A stretch of DNA of 64,000 nt, taken from Rhodotorula mucilaginosa (Eukaryota > Basidiomycota > Microbotryomycetes > Sporidiobolales > Sporidiobolaceae). The translations under genes and the position numbers were made by a program. Location of the stretch: positions 248,001 through 312,000 of the forward strand of contig CP137872.1 in NCBI GenBank assembly GCA_034406715.1, in the 5' to 3' direction. The notes under the pieces were generated by a model. The model did no database searches, had not been told where the DNA came from, and worked only from the letters and a program-made list of their open reading frames with translations. This document shows, piece by piece, positions 57,801 to 64,000 of the stretch; position 1 is the first letter of the stretch; each line of letters starts with the position of its first letter.

Positions 57801-58609
57801 CTGGATCCAGGAGCACGAGAAGCAGCTCGTCGTGCTCGAGGGTGAGAAGATCCGCAAGAAGTTTGAGAAGGAGAACGCGAAGCGCGAAGCCGAGGGCGAG
57901 AAGCCGCTCCCGGAGAAGGAGCTCAAGGAGCGGCTCAAGGCTGCGGACGAGCTCGAGAAGACGATCAAGCGCGATCGCAAGAACGGCTACGAGGAGACCA
58001 AGATGTCGGAGGAGAGGATCGTCGCGGCGCTGAAGAAGATGGACGAGCGCATCCAGGTCGCGAAGCTGGCCGCCACCGACAAGGACGAGGGCAAGGGTGC
58101 GTTCCAGCTCTCTCCTGCGCGCGACATTCGTGGGGGTCCGGAACTTGCTGACACGGACCTCTCATCTGTTTGTTCGCTCGGCTCCCTCTGCGCTGCCCAA
58201 CCGGCCTGACCTTGGTTTTCGGATTCTCGCTCATTCACACGACCCCATCTCGCGCGCGCTATGATCCGCCTCATCCCCTCCGCCACGCTCTCGATCTCAC
58301 CGCTCGACTCGCCGAACTGGCCGATTTCAATCATTCTCACCCTCTCCGTCTGCGTTCCGCCGGGTCACGCATACAGAGATCTCGCTCGGAACCTCGAAGA
58401 TTAACTATTTAGATCCGGTGCGTTATGGATCTTCCTCTATGACCCCCCCTGTGTGGTGCGCTCCTCCTGACTCCTGCGTACGCTTCCAACAGAGGATCTC
58501 CGTCGCGTGGTGCAAGCAGTTCGACGTCCCGCTCAACAAGGTCCTCACCAAGACGCTCCTCGAAAAGTTCACTTGGGCGACTCACGTCGAGGCCGACTTT
58601 GAGTGGTAA
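54841..58609 (+). CDS. TOP1: DNA topoisomerase I (type IB)
   Basis: About eleven exons from the ATG at 54841 ([20 protein letters not shown]) to the TAA at 58609 give roughly 930 aa. The N-terminal 300 residues are charged, with repeated Ser/Glu/Asp-rich and Lys-rich blocks, as in other eukaryotic Top1 proteins. The core begins [20 protein letters not shown] and contains [40 protein letters not shown] (catalytic Arg region) and [20 protein letters not shown] charged linker then leads to the C-terminal active site [18 protein letters not shown], whose Tyr forms the DNA-3'-phosphotyrosine link. The enzyme relaxes supercoils in the nucleus. The active-site exon ([14 protein letters not shown]) is only 14 codons and sits behind an intron of about 280 bp. 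Confidence 0.95.
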
Positions 58610-59010
58610 ACGAGCCACCGCGCCACTCCGCTTCGCCGTCGTCCTCCACCCCCTCGCCTGCCGCTTCCTTTCGAGACCGCTTGTTGCCAATCTACATGTC
58701 TTCCCTGGTCCATCCCCCCACGCTTGTGCCATCTGCATCCTCATACTCGTCGTTTTACGCCACGACCTCGTCCCTCGACATCCCCTGCATGAAATTCCCC
58801 CGCTTCGCTTCCCTAGCTTGTTACGTCACCTACCTGGCCGCCTGTTTCTCCGAGGCCACCTTAGCTTGAAATGTACTCTTAACGCTTGCATAGTCTGTCG
58901 CTCGGCCTGCTTCTTTCGGAGAGCGAGAGAGCAAAAGAAAGACAAAAAAGTCTGGCGAAAAATGAGCCGGCTCTGCTCCCTGCCGCTCGCATCTCCCCAC
59001 GGACGGCATT
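58610..59010. other. Intergenic, TOP1 3' end / RNase H2B promoter
   Basis: 401 bp between same-strand genes. It should contain the TOP1 3' UTR and the next promoter. Nothing else recognised. Confidence 0.4.
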
Positions 59011-60640
59011 ATGGAGCGCAAGCACGTCTGCATTCTGCCCACAGGTACGAATGACGCGTCTGCTGTGATCGTGCGGCCCTGACCGGTCCCGCATCGTGCA
59101 GACGTGCCCCTCGAAGCGAGCGAGTCATCTTGCTCGAGTTCGCGCTTCCTGCGGCTGCCACACCCGCGTACGAGTGAGTCGGTCGAGTTGTACTCGTTCA
59201 GAGACCCTTTTGACACGTCACGGCCCGCGCACAGACCAGCCGGCACTCTTCTTGCCGTACTCGCGGACCGGCCATTCCGCCAGCGGTCCGGATGCAGTGC
59301 TCGAGGTCCAGCGGATCTCGCCGGACGCAGACAAGCAGCGGTGCTGGTTCATTGGTCAGGAAGTAGCGTCGGGTGCGTGTCACGCTTACACTTGGCTCAG
59401 CGTCGTTGGATGTTGCTCACCCTCCCTCCCTCGGACAGACGGTTCCATCGCCATGTTGACCCCGTTCGACCCCGCCTTTTTCGCCATTTCCTATCTTTCG
59501 ACTCTTCCTCCACATTACCAAACGTACGCAGATCTGTGGGACGCCGTCTCGCAGAGGGCGTTCGAGCCGCTCGGAGAACTTTCGTCGAGTGCAAATGCGG
59601 GCGTATCCGTCGACGAGTTCGCAGAGGACTTGAGCCGGCTCGGGCAGATGCAGGCTCTCCGGGAACGGTTCCGTTGTGTGTGCGAAATGCAGCGTGCGTT
59701 CTGGCCATCCGTCCCGGGCGAGTGCGGCCGAGATTTTTGCCGCGTCGTCGCATACTGACGGGCTTAGCTATTCCCGCAGCTTCTGGCGACGGCGACGAGT
59801 CTCTCCTGCGGTACAGCCCTGCGAAAGCTCTGGACCTGTTGCGCTCGAAAGTCGACGCGTTGGCCAACCCCGATGGCGGTATATTCGGTCCGCTCGAATC
59901 GACCGAACCGGGAGAGGACCGGAAACCGCTCGCTGATGCAGCAGTGGACGCGGGCGCGTCGGCGTTCTCGAGCGCAAGACGCGGACTCGGGAAGGAGGAC
60001 GTCGGTAGCGGTCACGGCTTGAGCGCCGAGATCCAGACCGGTGAGCAAGCTTGCGACTTTCTCTGTGCTCCCTCGGGACGACTCGGTCGCGGTCCGGTCT
60101 CCATACGCATCGTCATAGGTTTGCTCAGAATCATCTTGTACGAACTCGCAGAGAGTCGGCAGAAATACGCGATCGGGATCATTGCCAACTACCTCCCGCC
60201 GGTTGTGACCAAGCAGTTGCTCGCTGCGTACGAGTGCGTCTCGCGTTCCCCCCACACTCCTCCTTGTGCATGTTGCTGATATGCTGCTCTCGCTCGCATC
60301 GGCGTGCAGCTTCCCCGCGTTGACCGCTTACCTGTCTTTGACGACGCCGAACTCGGTCGTCCTGAACACGACCTACCTCCCCGGCCGCGCTTCTGCCAAA
60401 TTCGACAACGCCACGGGCGACGATCTCGGTGGCGGCTCTGCAGCCAAGAAGCGCAAAGCCGTGGAGAGCAAGGGCAGTCGCGGCGTCGAGGCGCTCAAGA
60501 AGGTCAACACCAAGGGGATGAAGAGTCTGGCGGAGCTCTTTGGGAAGCAGACCGCCAAGGCGTCGGCGTCTTCCAGTGCGGCTGGCAAGAAGGCTGGAGG
60601 CGAAGAACCGCCGGCCAAGAAGAAGAAGCTGGCCAAGTGA
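59011..60640 (+). CDS. RNH202: Ribonuclease H2 subunit B
   Basis: From the ATG at 59011 (MERKHVCILPT) about eight exons give roughly 400 aa. Family blocks are SSRFLRLPHPRT, then PALFLPYSRTG, the VQRISPDADKQRCWFIGQEV strand and DGSIAMLTPFDPAFFAISYL, which form the triple-barrel domain, followed by YADLWDAVSQRAF. A helical part (SRQKYAIGIIANYLPPVVTK) follows. The C-terminus is Lys-rich with GMKSLAELFG, close to a PCNA-interacting peptide, and ends in a basic nuclear-signal-like stretch (PPAKKKKLAK). The subunit is structural in the nuclear complex that removes ribonucleotides from DNA. An alternative reading without the second intron would break the conserved order, so the spliced version is preferred. 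Confidence 0.88.
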
Positions 60641-60904
60641 GGCGGCACGTACGAATGGCCCTCGATTGCTTCGCACAAGTCCTTTTTTCGACCGGGCGTC
60701 GGAGCTCCGATCATGGTTTCTCTTATTCTGTACTGTTGCGCACCTTAACGTTATATTGTCATACTATATATTCCGAATCATCCCCGTTGAGACAAGTTCG
60801 ATCGCTGCGTCAAAGTTGCGTCGCCGACGACTTTCGACATGCAGCGCCTTGCTTTCCCCCGCATCTACAGCTTGGCTAGACAGTTCAGCACAAGCATACC
60901 CAAA

Positions 60905-62095
60905 ATGGCTCCTCCTCGTCTCAGTCAGTCCTGCCAGCTCTTTCCCCGTCCTCCTTCCCGACCGTCCAGCTGCTTCCCCTCAATTCGCCGTCATCACGCT
61001 GCTTGACGAATGGCTGGACACGCAACGAGCGCATCTGCCGACGTGAATAGCCTACGCTACGTCCCGCAGACGCGCGCACCTGTACACATGGCTGCAGCGC
61101 GCCGCGAGCAGACGCTGGCTGCTCCCGCTCACCAGGGCAAACCGCTGACCTCATGCCTCCACTTTGCATATACACGCTCGTGTGCAGACCACACCATGTT
61201 CCGCATCAAGGATGCCAAGGTCTCCCTCAAGTTCTACACCGAGATCCTCGGAATGGAGCTGGGTGAGTCCGACACCGAGTCTATCGATGTCGGAACCGAA
61301 CCGTACTGCTGACCCGCTGCTCCATCCGCACAGTCCACAAGTCGGACGGCGGCGACTTCACCAAGTACGTCGAACGGCAACGGGTCGACCCTGACGTGAG
61401 GAATGCATGACGAGCTCTTGCTGATCCTCATTCGCATCCGACTTCCTGCCCATCCTCTGGCCCCGCCACGTTCTCTCGATCTTTCCCTCCGCAGCTACTT
61501 CCTCGCTTTCCCCGAGGAGGGCAAGGAGCACCTTTCGGCCGAAGAGAAAGCTGATCGCAAGTTCATGCGAGAGGGCATCCTCGAGTTGTGCCACAACGTG
61601 AGTTTCTGCGGATTTTCGCTCGCGCGCGTCCCGGGCGGCATGGCCTTTTTTCGATTTCCGGACGCTGATCTGATCCTTACACGGCAGTGGGGCACCGAAA
61701 GCGACCCCGAGTTCAAGGGTTACGCCAACGGAAACGAGGAGCCGGGTCGCGGGTGAGTTGGGACCCGCTCGGCCTTCCTCTTGTGCCGCACACGCCCGCC
61801 AAGTAATCAACGCCCTGACGCGGCGTTGTATGTATTCGAACAGCTTCGGTCACATCGCCGTCTCGGTCGACGACGTGCAGGCCGAGTGCGACCGCCTCGA
61901 GAAACTCGGCGTCGAGTTCAAGAAGCGCCCGCAGGACGGCAAGATGAAGCACATTGCCTTCATCTACGACCCGGACCGCTACTGGTACGTTCCCGTTGTG
62001 ATCAGATTGCCTTTCTGTCCTTCCTGACGTCAAAAACTCTCGACAGGATCGAGATTGTGCCGAACGGTGGCAAGAAGGGCGAGAAGGGCATGTGA
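60905..62095 (+). CDS. GLO1: Glyoxalase I (lactoylglutathione lyase)
   Basis: Predicted from small exons starting at the ATG at 60905 (60905-60923, then a 12-nt exon 61070-61081, then 61188-61262 and further exons) to the TGA at 62095, about 160 aa. The conserved blocks are [20 protein letters not shown] with LGMEL, then [80 protein letters not shown] and the end WIEIVP. Metal ligands (His in HTM, Glu in ELCHNWGTE, His in GHIAV, Glu in WIEI) are all present. The enzyme isomerises the methylglyoxal-glutathione hemithioacetal in the cytosol. The conserved exons are certain; the first two exons were chosen because they keep phase and supply a start, and could be wrong. Confidence 0.85.
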
Positions 62096-62850
62096 CTCGG
62101 GCGGATGTAGACCCTCCCGAGGTCGATGTGAATAAAAAAACCGTTGTCCGTTCTTTGTAACTGGCTGTCGCAAGAGTATAGAGCCAAAGGATTGAACAGC
62201 TTCTCGGACTCCGATGCCTCGAATTCGTGCGAAAGCAGAGAGTGGAGGACTCGGCGGCGGTCCGGATTGCTACCGCAGGCTTTGCGTAATCTGAACTTGG
62301 CACGAGTCACCTGCTTTTCTGGAACGGGCGAGTAATGGTTCCACTCTGTCGATCGGCTACGGAAATCGCGAAACTACCAAGTCAGCACGCGTCGAAATCG
62401 GAGACTTAAGGACACTCGAATGCGCTTCGGCTTTGTACCAAGTTAGCCGCCTTGCGCAACCATTATAGCAAATATTTCGCAGTGTCTCTCGTACGGCCGG
62501 CTCTTTGGCTACCCAAGGGGCTTGCGGCCGAAACCTTGCGAGAGACGGCGAGAGCGCTACAAGACTGAACCTTTCTCGATCCCCCATTCCAACGTTCATT
62601 AACGCTATAGAAACGCCTCTCCGAAGTCTCTTGCGCGCTGCGAGGGCTGCACTACGCTTTGTTTTTCGGATTGGGAAGGTCGCCACCGATTGGACCCTGG
62701 CTGGCTGTTCTTCCTCCTCTTCATACAGAACAAGGTATACTCCTTGGACGTTTTGGAATCTTATGATGGTAGCTTCGCAGTGCACATCCGAGGTGCCCTG
62801 ACAACTCGCCTGCAGCAGATGCTGCTGACCGGAGCACCGAGGCTGGCCGT

Positions 62851-62885
62851 GGGGAAAAGAGCTTTGCTCCAAAGCTCTTTTCCCC
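62851..62885. repeat. 16-bp perfect inverted repeat with 3-nt loop
   Basis: The arm GGGGAAAAGAGCTTTG (62851-62866) is followed by the loop CTC and its exact reverse complement (62870-62885). Every position pairs. Confidence 0.9.
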
Positions 62886-63221
62886 CGAATTTGGCTTGGT
62901 TTGTATACAGTTGCAGCAACAGACTCAAGTGCAGGGGGAGCTTACTGCCCAGTGTTGATCTGTGTGACATGTGTAGCCAACGGGAGAGGGTGAGCTTGAC
63001 GCAATCTGGCTGATCAGGTAGGCCCTTGCTGTGCTCCTGCCCGTTTTGGTTCCCCTTTTCTGGCTATATATCTCTCGGCTTTGGGGCTATAAGGCCGCCG
63101 CCTCATGAGAGCTATGCAGGCTGTGGTTTGGTGAGGTCTGCTTGAAAGATTTGGCTTCTCCCGCTAATGTTTGAGCGAAAAGTTCTGGCTTCAAATCCGA
63201 GTTGTCGGAAAGGAATGCGGC

Positions 63222-63227
63222 AAAAAA
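63222..63227 (-). terminator. Pol III terminator of tRNA-Arg(CCG)
   Basis: Six T residues on the tRNA sense strand begin one or two nucleotides after the discriminator base, the usual RNA polymerase III termination signal. Confidence 0.8.
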
Positions 63228-63228
63228 G

Positions 63229-63342
63229 CGACCTCGGTGGGGATCGAACCCACGATTTCCAGCTGATCCTAACGAGGCACTCGAGGATGAAACTCGAGAC
63301 TCGTCATCGGAGACTGACGCCGTGCCACTTGGCCACGAGGTC
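63229..63342 (-). tRNA. tRNA-Arg (anticodon CCG) with a 42-nt intron
   Basis: On the minus strand the 5' end is GACCTCG, pairing with the 3' CGAGGTC to make a 7-bp acceptor stem, with discriminator G. The D stem is GCC/GGC. The anticodon stem is TCAGT/GCTGG (with G-T pairs at both ends) around the loop CTCCGA-A, anticodon CCG. The variable loop is AAATC, the T stem GTGGG/CCCAC and the T loop TTCGATC. A 42-nt intron sits between positions 37 and 38, the standard eukaryotic site, and itself folds (ACGAG with CTCGT; CTCGAG with CTCGAG). The mature length is 72 nt. A run of six T follows the gene (63222-63227 as A on the plus strand), a normal Pol III stop. It decodes CGG, a likely common codon in this GC-rich genome. 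Confidence 0.9.
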
Positions 63343-63887
63343 ATTTTGTTGTGTTGTTCCACTCCACTCTGGCGTACAAAGTGAGATGCAGCTTGATGGG
63401 CTCACTCGAGAAGGGATCGCCGCAGTCAAGACTCAAAAAGGCCGGAGGCAGCTCCTCGCTTGCAAGTATCTTTGCCTCTCTTGAGCGTTTGAATCAGTCT
63501 CCTTGCCCGCTGCACAGACTGTGCGGTACAGGGTTAGAATTGCATGCATGTCTCGCAAGACGCGAAGGGTGCCTAGGTGTGTGGCCGCCTCGAGAGAGCA
63601 AGTGCCTTGAGAAGGCTCGCAGCTCGAGCTCCTCCCTGCTTGCCTGCGGGGTCTATGCAGGGCGAGTACCATTGGAACTTGATGGCAAGTAGCTGTTGGG
63701 TGCATCTGTGGGCCATAGCAGGTTGCATACAGGCAAATGAGTCGACAAGAGGCTGTCTCAAGCGCAGATCAGATATCACGATGCTGGAACTTTTGAAACG
63801 ACTATGCCTGCAGAATGCGTCCAGATGCGAATCTGCATACTGTGAGATATGCACTGCTTTGCATGGTGGCAAGACTGCAAAAACCTT
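63343..63887. other. Unassigned spacer between the two tRNA-Arg copies
   Basis: 545 bp, AT-richer than most of the window, with no supported gene. It begins in the 5' flank of the intact tRNA and ends at the breakpoint of the truncated copy. If the truncated copy is the head of a Pol III element, this stretch would be its body; no tail or target-site duplication can be shown. Confidence 0.4.
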
Positions 63888-63988
63888 GATCGAACCCACG
63901 ATTTCCAGCTGATCCTAACGAGGCACTCGAGGATGAAACTCGAGACTCGTCATCGGAGACTGACGCCGTGCCACTTGGCCACGAGGTC
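63888..63988 (-). pseudogene. 3'-truncated copy of tRNA-Arg(CCG), intron retained
   Basis: Bases 63888-64000 match 63242-63354 with no difference I can see. The match covers the tRNA from its 5' end through the intron to the T loop, plus the 5' flank up to the window edge. It stops at GATC in the T loop, so the 3' half of the T stem and the 3' acceptor strand are missing and replaced by unrelated sequence. It cannot form a normal tRNA. Retention of the intron means a DNA-level copy rather than a reverse-transcribed mature tRNA. Internal A and B box sequences are largely preserved, so Pol III transcription is possible. Confidence 0.8.
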
Positions 63989-64000
63989 ATTTTGTTGTGT

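Larger units (their letters stand above)
62096..63228. other. Gene-poor, AT-richer region with a perfect hairpin
   Basis: 1,133 bp between the GLO1 stop and the 3' end of the tRNA gene. Base composition is visibly less GC-rich than the rest of the window, and no coding frame has a recognisable product. It contains the 16-bp hairpin at 62851-62885 and, near 63060-63090, TATATATC and CTATAAGG stretches. It may be old mobile DNA or hold an unrecognised RNA, but I cannot support either. Confidence 0.5.

Noticed and set aside
1-64000. CRISPR arrays, bacterial operons, rRNA genes, virus-like or LTR elements
   Set aside because: None seen. Regularly spaced repeats, ribosomal RNA landmarks, and reverse transcriptase, integrase or capsid motifs are absent on both strands as far as I could read.

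Overview
This window is nuclear DNA from a GC-rich, intron-dense fungus. Short GT-AG introns (mostly 50-130 bp, usually with a CTGAC/CTAAC-like branch site), a Zn2Cys6 regulator, a DUF1996 protein, fungal complex I accessory subunits and a psi-factor-type oxygenase all point to a basidiomycete. Gene density, intron style and base composition suggest a red-yeast relative (Pucciniomycotina, e.g. Microbotryomycetes); that placement is inference. No tools were run. Gene models come from reading translated frames and checking that splice-site phases join.

Layout, left to right (strand): partial unknown gene (-, off the left edge); START-domain protein (-); secreted histidine acid phosphatase (-); HAD sugar/glycerol phosphatase (-); LCB3 (+); complex I 21 kDa subunit (-); Ppo/linoleate-diol-synthase-like oxygenase (-); PHO8 (-); TLG1 (+); membrane-anchored spermidine-synthase-like protein (-); DUF1996 membrane protein (+); Aim32-ferredoxin fusion (+); SAC3/GANP-like protein (-); UTP13 (+); GPI-type aspartic protease (-); MED12 (+); COX7C/COX8 subunit (-); RPR2 (+); MobA-MoeA fusion (-); DMSO-reductase-family molybdenum oxidoreductase (+); Zn2Cys6 regulator (-); complex I B12 subunit (-); TOP1 (+); RNase H2 subunit B (+); GLO1 (+). 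An AT-richer right end carries an intron-containing tRNA-Arg(CCG) and a second, 3'-truncated copy of it.

Most genes are ordinary housekeeping genes. The exception is 43.2-53.3 kb. There a predicted single polypeptide joining a MobA-like nucleotidyltransferase to MoeA is transcribed divergently, across 302 bp, from a 22-exon gene for a prokaryote-type Mo/W-bis-MGD oxidoreductase. A Zn2Cys6 regulator ends 25 bp beyond the oxidoreductase, tail to tail. Textbook eukaryotic molybdoenzymes use Mo-molybdopterin without the dinucleotide, so a DMSO-reductase-family enzyme next to its own MobA domain looks like a compact, acquired and intron-domesticated bis-MGD module. This is the strongest candidate for an undescribed system here.

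Other notable points: four introns that need GC rather than GT donors; an Aim32-type [2Fe-2S] domain fused to an adrenodoxin-type ferredoxin; a Ppo oxygenase whose P450 half lacks the heme-thiolate cysteine; tandem duplications inside two introns; a 16-bp perfect hairpin; and the duplicated tRNA segment at the right edge.
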